The notes: a model not told the origin generated them from the letters alone. A DNA stretch of 64,000 bases from Perca fluviatilis (GCF_010015445.1 NC_053128.1:11073840-11137839), one strand, 5' to 3'. Positions 35,958 through 49,820 are shown, numbered from the stretch's first letter. Numbers and translations: made by a program.

Positions 35958-36710
35958 TCAATCAATCAATCAATCAATTTATTTATATATAGCACGCTTA
36001 AAAACAACCATGGTTGACCAAGGTGCTTCACAGGTTAAAACAACAACAACAAATTACTGCTCATACATTTTATACAACAATAAAACATGTGTAATATACA
36101 GTATACGAGGTATAGTGAAATTAAAATAAACTTAAAATTACCAGGAAATAACAAACCTAACTCGAAGGAAAAGCCAAAGAAAAGTAATGAGTTTTTAACA
36201 ATGATTTAAAGCATTCCAGAGTTTGGCAGATTCTGATATGGACTGGCAAGTTGTTCCACATTAAGTTAGGGCAGCTACACTGAAGGCTCGGTCACCTCTG
36301 GTTTTTAGTCTGCTTCTCGGTACATCTAAGAGGAGGAGATTAGCGGATCTTAGCACTCTAGCCGGGATATGAGCGTGCAGAAGCTCTGTTAAATATAATG
36401 GAGCCAGGCCATTTAAGCATTTAAAAGTCAGTAGTAAAATTTTAAAATCGATCCTATAATGAACAGGGAGCCAGTGGAGGTGACGCAACACAGGTGTGAT
36501 ATGGTCCCTCTTCCTCTTTCCTGTCAAGAGACGTGCAGCCGCATTTTGGACTAACTGCAAACGCTGAAGCGATGACTTATCTAAGCCCACGTACAACGAG
36601 TTACAGTAGTCAAGGCGAGAGGTTATAAGGGCATTTATCACCCTTTCCAGATCTTTAGGATGGAGATATGCCTTTACCTTGGCTATAGTTCTCAACTGGA
36701 AAAGATTATT
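35958..36710 (-). mobile_element. LINE (L2/CR1-like) copy, 5'-truncated
   Basis: Minus-strand copy with about 550 bp of degenerate reverse transcriptase C-terminal sequence followed by a 3' untranslated part (CCTTGGTCAACCATGGTTGT, AGCGTGCTATATATAAATAA) and a terminal (TTGA)n repeat, seen on + as TCAATCAATCAATCAATCAA at about 35959-35978. Ends with short tandem repeats are usual for this LINE group. The 5' side stops at a hairpin at 36711-36752. Confidence 0.8.
36157..36700 (-). pseudogene. LINE reverse transcriptase, C-terminal part
   Basis: Known role: copies LINE RNA into the genome by target-primed reverse transcription. Read on the minus strand from about 36700: LRTIAKVKAYLHPKDLERVI, then SRLDYCNSLYVGLDKSSLQR, VQNAAARLLTGKRKRDHITP, LRHLHWLPVHYRIDFKILLL, CLNGLAPLYLTELL and RGDRAFSVAA. 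These are the conserved blocks after the catalytic core of L2/CR1-type enzymes. The YxDD core and the endonuclease are absent. After FSVAALT the frame stops (36261); the expected next part (NLMWNNLPVHIRI..., TLECFKSLLKTHYF) continues in another frame to a stop at 36157-36159, so a one-base indel lies near 36260. Dead copy. Confidence 0.85.
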
Positions 36711-36752
36711 GCCACCAATAATCTTATGTGTTGTCATAAGATTATTGGTGGC
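36711..36752. repeat. Perfect 18-bp hairpin at the LINE break point
   Basis: GCCACCAATAATCTTATG (36711-36728), a 6-nt loop TGTTGT, then the exact reverse complement (36735-36752). AAGATTATTG just upstream makes a second, overlapping foldback. It lies where the LINE homology ends. Confidence 0.9.
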
Positions 36753-39328
<2,576 letters not shown>

Positions 39329-39336
39329 GTTAGTAG

Positions 39337-39681
39337 TAGAACTGCAAAGATTAATTGATTAACTATTAAATCAATCGCCAACTATTTTGATAATCGATAA
39401 ATCAAGTCATTTTTTACGAAAACAAAATTCTCTGATTCCAGCTTGTTAAATGTGAATATTTTCTGGTTTCTTCACTCCTCTATGACAGTTAACTGAATAC
39501 ATTTGAGTTGTAGACAAAACAAGATGTTTAAAGAAGTCCTCTTGGGCTTTGGAAAACATAGATCGACATTTTTCACCATTTTCTGAGAGTTTATAGACCA
39601 AACAAACAACAACAATCGATTAACCGAGAAAATAATTGACAGATTAATCGACAATGAAACTAATCGTTAGTTGCAGCCCTA
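39337..39681. mobile_element. hAT MITE of the TAGGGCTGCA family, perfect TSD
   Basis: The exact 8-bp duplication GTTAGTAG lies at 39329-39336 and 39682-39689. The left end reads TAGAACTGCAAAGATTAATT and the right end CGTTAGTTGCAGCCCTA, inverted. Inside are repeated ATCGATTAA-type motifs. 345 bp, no coding capacity. It is the best-preserved copy in the window of the widespread family whose relics lie at 26.5, 29.6, 30.7 and 60.6 kb. Confidence 0.88.
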
Positions 39682-39753
39682 GTTAGTAGAACAATACACT
39701 CACCAAGTATTTCTTGGAATACTCTGAGTACTTTACATCACAATAATTTAAAA

Positions 39754-40118
39754 CAGAGATCTTTAACAGGGGGTCCAGGACCCCTGGGGTATCGATAGAT
39801 AGATAGATAGATATACACACATACATATATACTGTACGTCTGACAATATACATTAACAGGAATCCAACATATTATTTGTAAAGATAAATCTTTTTTTATT
39901 TATGCACCATTGATGATAGGCTTACTGGCCTATAGGTAAGGTAGCCATCCCCAGATGCAGTTAAGCTTCAGGATTCACTGTTCCACATTTTAACATTAAA
40001 ACATGATGTATAACTATATGAATATGTCAACAATTATTTTAATAGCTTAGTATTGTGTGCGCCATAAAAAGGTATATCTAAAGGCTCTAGGCCGCCAAAA
40101 AAAATTTGAAGACCCCTG
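39754..40118. mobile_element. hAT MITE, CAGAGATCTT ends, uninterrupted copy
   Basis: Starts CAGAGATCTTTAACAGGGGG and ends TTTGAAGACCCCTG, inverted. The flanks ATTTAAAA (39746-39753) and ATTTAGAA (40119-40126) match at seven of eight positions. A short GATA tract (39793-39812) sits near the left end. The interior TTAACAGGAATCCAACAT, TGATGATAGGCTTACTGGCC and TAGGCCGCC matches the interrupted copy at 62674-63591. Confidence 0.83.
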
Positions 40119-40126
40119 ATTTAGAA

Positions 40127-40791
40127 TATAATGCATTTGAATAAGTCCTCTATCTCTTAAAGAGTTTCATTATTTTACAACTGCAGGATTTTCATTTCCT
40201 CCCCCATCTTCATCAGAACAAATACAGCCAAGGGAAAGGAGGTGAGGGGAAGGCTGTTAAGAGAAGAGGAGGTGTGTGTGTGGGAAAGATGAATGTCACC
40301 AGGCCCTGCAGTTCATCATCTCAGAGGCCTATCTGAGGGTGGCGGTCAGGGGAAAAACTGCGATCCCGTACTCCCCCTATACTCTGTCAAGGTCATGTCA
40401 TATTGGAAAAACAAGGTAAGGATGAGAGAAATGAAAGAGCACTGCCAGGGGCAAAGACGAGCGGGTCAAACTCAGCCACATACATCCAGCCCCAGTGAAG
40501 TGGAAACAGTCTCGGTATAATGGCTACCAACGCCTACCACCTAAGCAAGGAAGGTGGAGACAGACAGCAGAGCGTTTCAGAAATTAAAAGGAAACATTCT
40601 CCTGTGAGAGAAGCCCGTTGTCACTGAGTTAATGAATACATGGTGGTGAAACACGAGGGAGGGAAAGACCCAGTTTCACTGTGTGACAAATGTGAAGACA
40701 AAGAGCGACAATATTGTCTCGAAATGACGGTCAAACGTGTGAATGCCTGGTAAAAACATAGACAGCCGAGTTTTTACAGTTTGCAGCTTCT
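40127..40791. other. Unique spacer
   Basis: No gene is recognised; mildly purine-rich. Confidence 0.4.
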
Positions 40792-40800
40792 GCCTTATGT

Positions 40801-41258
40801 TAGTCTCTCTTGCCAGACCTATCTCCAAAGTGCTGCTGAGGAAGGTCTGGTAACTCCAAACATACAATCCTAGATAGGAGAAAAAAAAAACAGTCAAGGG
40901 CGGTTTCTTTAAACCAATCACAATCGTCTTGGGTGGCGCTAATCTCTGCTCGCAAAGACGGTGGATCTGTAAAATGGCCTCGGGGAGGAAACTTTGCCCC
41001 CCGCTAAAGAAAATGCCACATACAATATTAAATGAAGTTACCTGTTCACACGATACAGTAACGTGAGCTATATAAATTAGCTGGATACATGATTAAAATG
41101 TAATTTGCTCTTACCAGTGTATCGGCGTGTCTATTTAACTTCAAAGCGACCGGAGTTTAGAACTAAAACGCAAAGAAAGTGTAAGGTGAGGGACATCCGG
41201 CGGGACATTCGGTGGCGCCGGAACAATCTGGTAAATGAACCGTGGACGATCCAGACTA
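40801..41258. mobile_element. Non-autonomous DNA element, TAGTCT ends
   Basis: TAGTCTCTCTTGCCAGACC at the left with its local inversion GGAAGGTCTGG, then AAACCAATCACAATCGTCTT and GGGTGGCGCTAA, matches a common fish repeat. It ends GGACGATCCAGACTA. The flanks GCCTTATGT (40792-40800) and GCCTCATGT (41259-41267) match at eight of nine positions. Superfamily not determined. Confidence 0.68.
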
Positions 41259-41267
41259 GCCTCATGT

Positions 41268-41907
41268 TGTCTACCCTATTTGCGACTGGAATTTAAATCA
41301 CAGTCAAAAAACTACTGGCCTGTATGTGTGGTCTATTAAACAGGTTGTGCTCGATACCAAGCATCATCACAAACATATCTTGTTTCTATATGAACAGAAT
41401 CAAATCAAACGGCTCGTTGTTGAAGACCTAACCAAAATCTTATTTTTTTTTTAAACCTTCAGTCGGAGCCCCGTGTAGCGTGCCCTACGCTCTTGTGCTG
41501 CGCCTGCGCGACACCTTCTTCTCAGAAACCCAAAACACTTAAAAGGTTTTATATATTTAGAGGTCTGGACACGGATATGTCGAGGCAACAGAACGCTCCA
41601 TCTTCACAGCACATCTGACAATGTTTTGACACCTGACTGACAGCTGATCGCTGAAGAAATGCAGCATAAGCTAAAAGTAACAATAGCTTCACAGACTCAT
41701 GGGAAGAGCTGCTCACAGCTCTGAATCCAAGGGGTCCTGATTCAGGGATTCCACAGTGATAAGCTGAAAACAATGATATAATGTGCTCAAACCTTGAATA
41801 GGTGATTTTTTTGGGGGGACACTTTTATTTTTTTTGGCAGAGGAAATAAGTTGTGAACACAACATTGACATATCATCATCATCTTTAAAGTTGATGTGAC
41901 AAACTTG
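41268..41907. other. Unique spacer
   Basis: No gene is recognised. A GC-richer patch at 41465-41515 has no element ends. Confidence 0.4.
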
Positions 41908-41910
41908 TTA

Positions 41911-42896
41911 GGCCGGCCACACACTGCCTGCGTGGCATGGCGTTTCTGGTCAGTTGCGTGGCGGCTGCGTGGCGTTTTCTGTGTCAGAAACGTGTCTGAC
42001 GCGGCGCTGCTGCTGCTAGCTTTGTTTCCCATTGATAAAATGCACTCAATCAGTAGTATACTTCATGTTAAACATTAATATATACTGATTTGATTACAGC
42101 AAAGACAACGTCGGCAGTATTTACAGGTTTAATATTTGAAAATTGATAATTATTATTATAATTTTTTTTCACTTACATTTATATCTGCATTTATGTCAAA
42201 ACCTTTATGTTCAAACATCTAAATGTCATTTATTAAATGTATTTGTGTCAAAATGACATATAAACATCTTTTCGTATTCTATTTTGCCTGGAAACGCTTC
42301 CAACACGCTTCTTCTAGTATGCACGCGTGCCACGCTGAAAACGCCTCACGCAGGCAGTGTCATACCTTTCAAGTCTCACGCATTGGGCGTGAGACACACG
42401 CATTTCAACCCGCTCACACGCCACACCTTGTATTTCTCACACAGAGAAATTACCAGGATAACTACCCATAATACTTTTATAACAATACCCATAATAATTT
42501 GGAATATTTCTTGTTTTTTCTTTCCTTTTATTTTTACCGCACAACCTCCCGGCCACCATTGTGAAAACCTTTGGCCTAGGCTATTTCATTATATTTTATC
42601 CAGACAATGCATAGTATTAATTATTACACACACACACACACACAAACAAAGAAACACTGAATTAAATAAACTAAATTAAATAAAAAAAATTATTTGTACG
42701 AATTTATGTGTCATTTATCAGATCAGTCCTCGTCCCCACCCAAACCCCTGTCGCCAAAATCTCACTCTGAACTCTGTTCAAAACTTGAGAGCCCTGCAGT
42801 GTGCAAGCTCTAACCTGTTAACGTGGGAGCCAAAATAAAAACGGACACGCCACGCAGCTGACACGCTCACGCCGCGTAGGCAGTGTGTGGCCGGCC
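41911..42896. mobile_element. PIF/Harbinger-type non-autonomous element, compound
   Basis: Begins GGCCGGCCACACACTGCCTG and ends AGGCAGTGTGTGGCCGGCC, a nearly perfect inverted pair flanked by TTA on both sides (41908-41910 and 42897-42899), as for Harbinger elements. 986 bp. Repeated GCGTGGC motifs follow the left end. A second copy of the right-end sequence (CCTCACGCAGGCAGTGT at about 42344-42360) inside is interrupted by another insertion. No transposase frame. Confidence 0.78.
42361..42796. mobile_element. hAT-like MITE nested in the Harbinger-type element
   Basis: GCAGTGT flanks both sides (42354-42360; 42796-42802, overlapping the element's last base by one). The left part reads CATACCTTTCAAGTCTCACG followed by CATTGGGCGTGAGACACACG; the right part ends AACTTGAGAGCCCTG, an inverted match to the left at about ten of fourteen positions. 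This agrees with a fish family ending AGGGCTCTCAAGT. Exact edges uncertain. It carries a CA run at 42626-42645. Confidence 0.6.
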
Positions 42897-42989
42897 TTAG
42901 AAAACAGTTGCTCATTAACACAGCTAACAGTTACGAAGCAACATTATCAGTCATCTAGAATGATCCAATGTCCGCCCACGTGGCGATGG

Positions 42990-43260
42990 GATTTCAATAG
43001 TCACTCTCTGCTATCTCTGTTGTTGGTCTCCACCAACTCCTGAGGGAAATATCTGGCTCTTTAGCTGCTAGATGCTTCGCTGTGTTCCCCGGCTAGTCTC
43101 TAACCGTGTGTGCCTGCTGCTTGGTGCCGAGCAGCTGGTGTACAGTGGGCTTTTTCTCTGAAAAAAGCTGCCTGCTGCTGCTGTAAAGGGGAGGCTACGA
43201 GAGCGGTAAAAGTGAACCAACACAGTGAGCTGAGAAGACAGTCGAAAGTTTCTTTGTTGT
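42990..43260. repeat. Dispersed teleost repeat fragment
   Basis: CTGGCTCTTTAGCTGCTAGA, CGGCTAGTCTCTAACCGTGT, GTGCCGAGCAGCTGGTGTAC and GTGGGCTTTTTCTCTGAAAA match a repeat I recognise in fish. Edges and class unknown. Confidence 0.5.
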
Positions 43261-45076
43261 TGTTGTATTGCCATCTCACAGAATTGACATTGATTCCGCT
43301 ACAGCTGAGGGAATTTGCCCGCGAGAGTTGTCATTATGACAATTTTATTATGACAGTTGTATGTCGCAAGCTTTAACTTTTAAATGCATTGTTACATTAT
43401 AATTAAAACTCTTGAAATATCAATAAACTGCCATCTTTCATGTGATGTAATGTAATCTGACAGTGCACAAATAAACATTAACACTGTACAAAAACAATGT
43501 GAGATGCATTGTACCAGGTTGTAGCACAATTGTTATTTTCCGCCCGTAGTCCCTACATATACACAAATGTTAATAGTTCAGCCTTGTAAAAGTAAAAAGG
43601 ATATACCCTTTTAAAAATGCCAATCTTGGCCCCAAGTACCATAATAACCACTGATTTACTACCACATCTCACCAATAAAGCAGAAATGGTACATCATTTG
43701 CATGGGTTTTGGGGAAACATATCCTCTGGATCCAACCACTGTGTCTTGACATGGCAGATGGGCCAATTAACTACACAGACACAGGGGGGGGGGGGAGAAA
43801 ACTAAACTGAAACAAACAGTTGAGTTAAAAATGCAAATATAAAAGTGTGGTAAAAGCAGAAGTTACTCAGTACTTTATTCAACAGCTCTAATTCTGGCTG
43901 CAGCACCTGCACAACAAACTCACATGGGATCAATGATGTAGAAAAAGCTTGTGTGACATAAGTATAGGGAGGTTTCGTTCCGAAACCTGCGGTTTGAAGT
44001 TTAAAAACGGATTGCAGAAGCTGGTGAATACAGTACTTTGACTGTGATCGCAAGATCCACAGGCGTAGAACATGTTGGAATGTATTTTTGTTAAGTGATG
44101 GAGGTCTGAAGTGAAACACCACTTGAGATGTTAAAATTTGTGAGAAAACACACCCTGAAGAAAACCTGAAGATACACAGTATTAAAACCTCTGGTTCCGG
44201 TTGTCAGGACTGGAATGTAAAGAGGAAAATAGCACCTTTTTACCTCACTCAGAGAAAGAAAATTACACACTTTGCAGAACACAATGAGCACTCAACAACT
44301 GAATACTCCCACACATTCTTCTCAGAAACCAGCAAAGTCATGATAAGAATGCAACACATGTACTGGGTTTGGTAGGATAACAGTGCGGTGTCCAGACTCC
44401 AAGTGCAAAGTCTGAGCCAAGCATTGTTGGACTCCTCCAAGGTGGGGATGGGTGCGTTCCGAACTCTCTGTTCTCCATCCAGATGTTTCTTGTTGTCTGG
44501 CTAAGTTCAGGGGAAGGGAGGAGAGGGGATTACACAACTCTTTCTCTCTCTCTCCTCCTCACTCACTTTCTAACCCACCGAGGGCTTATGCTAAACAGCG
44601 AGTGGGAAGCCGTGAATATCCACGGAAAAGGGAAGGAAAGAAAGACTAAACAGACCCCAAAAAGGTTAGTCTACCTGGGATTGCTAATTCATAGGCGTGT
44701 GGCGAGACACCCAGCTCGCGAGACGAGACACATGAAGAAGAAACGAAAAACGAGCACTGAAAGGTTTTGCCACAAATTTAAATGACTTGGCTTCTCTCCT
44801 GTATAACTAACTGTTACTTATTTCATATGTACGGTGGAGAGATAGTCTCTTCACTCAGAGAAGCAAGGTTACAACATAAGTAAGCGTTTTCTGGCAGTAG
44901 CTGAGACCAGTTGTTTTATACTTGAATTTGTCATTGTACAGTAGGCAGAGATAAATAAACCAGTAAACAAGGAAGTAGGCTACTGTAGTATTGATTTATG
45001 ACTATTATAGGACGAAGGGAGAACATTTCTCTTTGTTTAATATTAAAAGTAAAGTTAGGTTTTGCCGACTCATTTT
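43261..45076. other. Unique spacer
   Basis: No gene is recognised. Overlapping frames at 44452-44785 are Ser/Leu- or Lys/Arg-rich and lack motifs. Confidence 0.4.
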
Positions 45077-45520
45077 AGCCCTTGTGTTTTCATCGGGTCA
45101 AATTTGACCCGTTTTCAAAGTTTTTTATATCAGAAATATGGGTTTCTTTCAACCAAATTGCAGAAATAACATGTATGCATGGATATACGTTGTATGGAAC
45201 CTAATCTAAATGATTACTTTCATTGAATTTTGGGTGTGTTTTTCATTTAAAAAAAAAGTTTCAATGGTTTCAATGTGATTCACTCAACATCCTCTGATCT
45301 TAACTATTAGTCAAAATAATTAATAATTTGCTTTTTCTAAAACTCAAAACGTAGGTATAATGTCATGTAAATTAGGTTTATTGACCATGAATAAAAAAAA
45401 AGCGTTGAAATAAGTGAAAAAAACTTTTTTTTTGACTTAAAAAGAAACAGTGAATCAAACAAATCAACAGTGAAACAACAACAACCTTGAACAGTAACAT
45501 TTCTCTTTGATATATATATT
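45077..45520. repeat. Dispersed repeat with GGGTCAAATTTGACCC palindrome
   Basis: CCCTTGTGTTTTCATCGGGT opens a family common in fish. It contains an 18-bp perfect palindrome, CGGGTCAAATTTGACCCG, at 45094-45111. The right edge is not visible; several long A/T runs follow. Confidence 0.5.
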
Positions 45521-45555
45521 TTTTTCAGAACACAAGACAAAGTAATCATTTTGCT

Positions 45556-45630
45556 CCGTTACTCTGTTTCTGTGATCGTATGAGCCGAAATAGTTATCGC
45601 GAATCAAAATGGTTTAATTGCACAGCCCTA
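45556..45630. repeat. MITE right-end fragment
   Basis: TGAGCCGAAATAGTTATCGC, GAATCAAAATGG and TTTAATTGCACAGCCCTA form the right end of a family with TAGGGCTGTGCAATTAAA ends. The left end is missing. Related in type to 58255-58595. Confidence 0.5.
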
Positions 45631-46350
45631 GTTATAGTTATACAATCAACACCGCTCTAAAACATGCCATTAAAATATAGGATTTATTGCAGTAATGTTG
45701 TATTAGACTGCATTAGTTTTAGCTAGGTGTAGCCTACCTACTAAACTCAACTGAGTGCGTTTTCCCATTGACCACTAATTCTATATAACAGACCTGTATG
45801 TAAAACTGTCGACAGGACACCTTGATTAGCACGGTAATTATTACTCTTTGTCTTGTGAATTATCAAACCATGAGTATTCAATATTTGTAAAACATTCTCA
45901 AAGAAAAGCAACTTTATGTGGCACCCAGGACTGTGGAAAGAGACACTAACCGGGATGTGTGAGGCGCAATGCAGAAAGCCAACATAGGAAGAGAAATAAC
46001 TTTTTGGCCATAACATGCTGGGTAAGCAACTTGCGGGGGTGCCGCCATGGATATCCATTGTTCTGTCATAATAACACACCCATGATTTAAAACCAGGAAA
46101 CAATCAGGCTAATGTAAAGCCAGGCTAGGTGCTCCCCCCTCTTTTTTTTGCTAAAGAAAGATAGCCTGCTCGCTCTATAGCTTCATTCTTAGCGCACAAA
46201 ATCTTCTTATTCAACACCTTTCCAAAGGTGAGAATAAGATCAAAACTGATCAAAGCCCTTTGGTTATTATTTGAGGAAGATCTCCAAATGTAAGAAGGAA
46301 ATCAATGTGTATAAATACATGTATTAATATAACTATAACTAACAACAACC
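45631..46350. other. Unique spacer
   Basis: No gene is recognised. Confidence 0.4.
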
Positions 46351-46704
46351 CAGGGCTCCAGACTGCGACCAAATGGTCGCATTTTGCGACCAAAATTTGA
46401 GAGTGTGCGACTGAATTTTACATCCAGTCGAACATGTGCGACCAGTAAATTTGCCCCCATTTTTTACACGTTAAATGTCGAAATGTCGGTACCTGAGCGC
46501 GTAAGCTTATCTGTCTTCTCTGAAAGTTGACAGAGAGCAGAGCTCTGACACAAACACACACGCAGAGGTGCAGACGATGCAAACTAGCAACGTCGGCTCT
46601 GCAGTTTTGTTGAAGTTGACGGCAATCCCCGATAAAGTGGTTGCAAGTATGGTTACAGTTTTTAAAAACTTCATGCAGACAGCGTTTGCTGCTATATGAT
46701 ATTA

Positions 46705-46709
46705 ACATT

Positions 46710-46747
<38 letters not shown>

Positions 46748-47385
46748 GGACCAATAGACCCCGTTGCTCTGGACGGAGACCAGTGAAGGCTATTAGAAGC
46801 ACTTTTCCGGTGATCTCTTGCTTTACTGCGCAGCCTCCAACTGACAGAGACAACGTAAATGTGACGTGAGCAACGTGTCTGAAAGTTGTAAGTCTTCTGG
46901 TAGCTGTGCCAAGAGATATCTCAATCATTCCCAATCTTACAGAGACGGAGAGCGTAGGTATATGTATGGAGATAACATAAGCACAGGCTAATTATTGCTA
47001 ACTAACATGCTAGTTAACATTAGTAATTAAACCTAAACAGCTAATGTAAGTCGAAACTGCCTGCAAGCTTCTCCTGTACTATACGGTAATTCCTCTACTG
47101 TGCGACAGTAAGTCACTTGGTTATGACACAATCGTTAGCCTATTTTTACAAAAACGTCTGCTACGGAGCCATAACGTGAGCTACAAGGTAATGGAGCCTT
47201 TTATACGTTGTCGTGTTTCTTTAGAAATAAATAATGGACAAATAGAGTCTTTAAACGCTTCAGACGTAAAGTTATTCGCAGTCAAGTGACGTAACAAAAA
47301 AAAAAAAGGCGGTCAGTGGAATGCTAACAGGAGGTGATACCTTTGTAGCAACAAAATGGCGCCATCGGAGGTTCGAGTTCTGAAG
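46705..47385. mobile_element. Insertion of about 680 bp within the composite
   Basis: In the 15.8-kb relative, GATATTAA (ending at 16102) is followed closely by AAGCGGTCGCGGTGCTGTTG. Here GATATTAA ends at 46704 and AAGCGGTCGCAGTGCTGTTG resumes at 47388. The block starts with an (AT)n tract (46713-46744) and contains GACCCCGTTGCTCTGGACGG, CTAACATGCTAGTTAACATT and ACAAAATGGCGCCATCGG. Its family is not determined. Confidence 0.7.
46713..46744. repeat. (AT)n microsatellite
   Basis: Sixteen AT units at the left edge of the inserted block. Confidence 0.93.
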
Positions 47386-48080
47386 CGAAGCGGTCGCAGT
47401 GCTGTTGACGTCAAACGGTCATGATGAAAATAAAACAGTCTAAAATATAATAATATACAAATACAAGAATAAAAGTATTTATTTTAATTGAATAATTATT
47501 CAATTTAATAGGTTGTAGGATTTTTTTAATTTCTTTAGAGTGTAACATTCTAATAAAATAATAATGTTCTAAGTACATAGGATGAATAGGTTTGGAATTA
47601 TTTTTACAACTGAAATAATTGTTTTGTAATTACAGAGGGAAAGTACCGAAAATAAATACTGTTGGGTACTGGAACAGAATTTCAGGTATTGGTAGCGATA
47701 TTGGTTCAGATGCGAAAGGTACCGATTCCTAAGGGTAGTAGCCTAAACAATGCATGTTTAATTTTAAGTTGAATTCATTGTAATTGTAGACTAGAGCTGG
47801 TATATTTTTTAAATATTTTGTTTACTGTCATGACAGCAATGGTGCCTTCTATGTTGAATCTTCAAAAGTGACACTGAATTTGAAATGGCACATTGTAATT
47901 TCTGCATCTATTATCCAAGTATTTATTGGTTATACAGTGGAAATTAGTAGAAATGTGAATATTTGGTTAGCATGTTGATTTACGGTGTGTGCCCCTAAAC
48001 TTTCTGGTTGCGCCCATAACATTTTCAGTTGGGGGACACTGTGCTCATGGTGAAAAAAGTTAGTCTGGAGCCCTGCAACC

Positions 48081-49689
48081 TGATCTATATGATCGATAGT
48101 TCAGGAGCATCGAAGAGATGTAGGCTTTTCCATCAATCAAATGGAATCTAATCAGAATCAGTTTTAATGGCTGAAAAAATAAGTGTGAACAGAGACAATG
48201 AATTTGACTCTGATGTATTAATTATTGATTATAATTCACCAAGCACCTTATGAAAGTCCATTTTTCAAACAGAAAAACACCAGGCGTATTGTCTCCAAAT
48301 AGAAATGAGAGTGAGCATAAAGAAAGTATAAACAGACAGACTTGTTGACCCAGAGTCCACCCCGGCGTCAGTAAATCCTGCTTGTTGTCACCGTCTGGTG
48401 TAGTTAAGGCAAATCTATGTGTGCAAACGGAGGGTCCGTTGCGGAGGGCCATATGAGTGGTGCGCGTCAGTGTGAGGGACATGCTCAATTTCACAGGAGA
48501 CAGCTCCTAAAAGCTTCCTCTCAATCAGATTCTCAGTGACTCCACCTTCTGTCTGTGTTTTTCTCTCTCTTTGTTTTCCCCAGGAGCTTCCATCATTAAT
48601 TCTAAATTGTTCAGCTCTCGCGTCTTCACACTCCGTTGCTTTCATTATGCTAACACCCAACCGGTGGCAGGTTTACCGTTTTTTTTCCTGCACCCTTTTA
48701 GATGGGAAATGGGATTGAGGAAGCTCACCTGCCTTCCTCTGGCCGGCACGTATAGTTTTTTTTTTTTTTTAAATATCATCAATCACAGACGGCCGGGACA
48801 ACTAGTCTGAAAACCGTAAAGATAGTCAATTCTGTCTGGGGGGGGAGGGGGAACAAAACACTTTCCTTTTCTCACCAGCTGAGTCATATGTCTGAAGTGC
48901 TGAGCGTGCTGTCAGATGCTGAAACAACTGCAGTTTTTACATGGAAACTAAATGAGATGGACATGGCTGCGATCAACGATACATCAACTCATAATCTCAT
49001 GCATGAAATGACAATGCAACCACAATACAACTCTAAATGTGCGACAGAAAAGGCAAACAGGGAAACTAACTTAGTTTGAATATGTCAACGCAGCTGTGCT
49101 CCATTTGATTTAATTAAAGGAATCCAACTAAGATTATTTTTCACCAGTTCACAATCGCAGTACAAATGGGCGACGAAAAAGTGCAACGTTGCACGGAGAG
49201 ACGCAGTGACACACCAACTGCATGATGAGAGATAACAGGCCATCACACGGTGCTGTAGGACAGTAGACTAAACAGAAACACAACTACTCATATACAGCTC
49301 TGAGGAATGTTCAGTGTTGCAACACGCTACATTGTCGTAATATAAAAACATACTTTCTCAGAAATGTCTATTGTCTGATTTCTGTTTCCCGTGGGGTTTT
49401 TGTAATTTTTCTCCCCAAAGCTTTTTCGGTCTCATCTCTCCTGTCCAGCCGAAAGGATTTCTTAAAAACTGCTGTGACAATTCAGCAAGATAACTTCCAA
49501 AAGCACATAAATGCTTAAAGTAGGTTTTCCTGGCTTTTGTTAACAGTGGCAATTACCATCCCATTAGTATGCAAGACGGCAGTTTATTTCAGGTTAATGG
49601 GAGGGGGGGGGGGTTTGAAACTAGGTTTGAAACCTGCAGAATACAAATTAATGTCTATTAAAGACTGACAGGGTGGTTTTGTTTCCTCA
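48081..49689. other. Spacer with possible conserved island
   Basis: No gene. The stretch 49370-49600 is low in repeats, balanced in composition and has ATTA cores (CAATTACCATCCCATTAGTA), a weak conserved-element candidate. G-runs lie at about 48839-48851 and 49604-49613. Confidence 0.35.
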
Positions 49690-49820
49690 GCATCAGGATA
49701 GGCCAGTGGTTAAAGTGGCCAACCTTCAACTGCACAGTTTGGGTTTACTCCCTGCTGACAAGACTCCGAAGATGCCAAAGTGTCCTTGAGATAGATACTG
49801 GAGCTGGTGGTGGTTCGAGG
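49690..49820 (+). mobile_element. SINE fragment
   Basis: AGGCCAGTGGTTAAAGTGGC, CAACCTTCAACTGCACAGTT, GACAAGACTCCGAAGATGCC and AAAGTGTCCTTGAGATAGAT follow the tRNA-like head and body of a fish SINE. Head-only, diverged. 49821-50167 beyond it shows nothing recognisable. Confidence 0.55.

Larger units (their letters stand above)
46351..48075. mobile_element. hAT-like composite element, CAGGGCTCCAGACT ends
   Basis: Exact 14-bp inverted ends, CAGGGCTCCAGACT at 46351 and AGTCTGGAGCCCTG ending at 48075. CAACC flanks both sides (46346-46350, 48076-48080); a clean 8-bp duplication is not seen. After GCGACCAAATGGTCGCATTT the interior from about 46490 follows the 15.8-kb element, with a block of about 680 bp inserted. 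No transposase frame survives. Confidence 0.75.
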
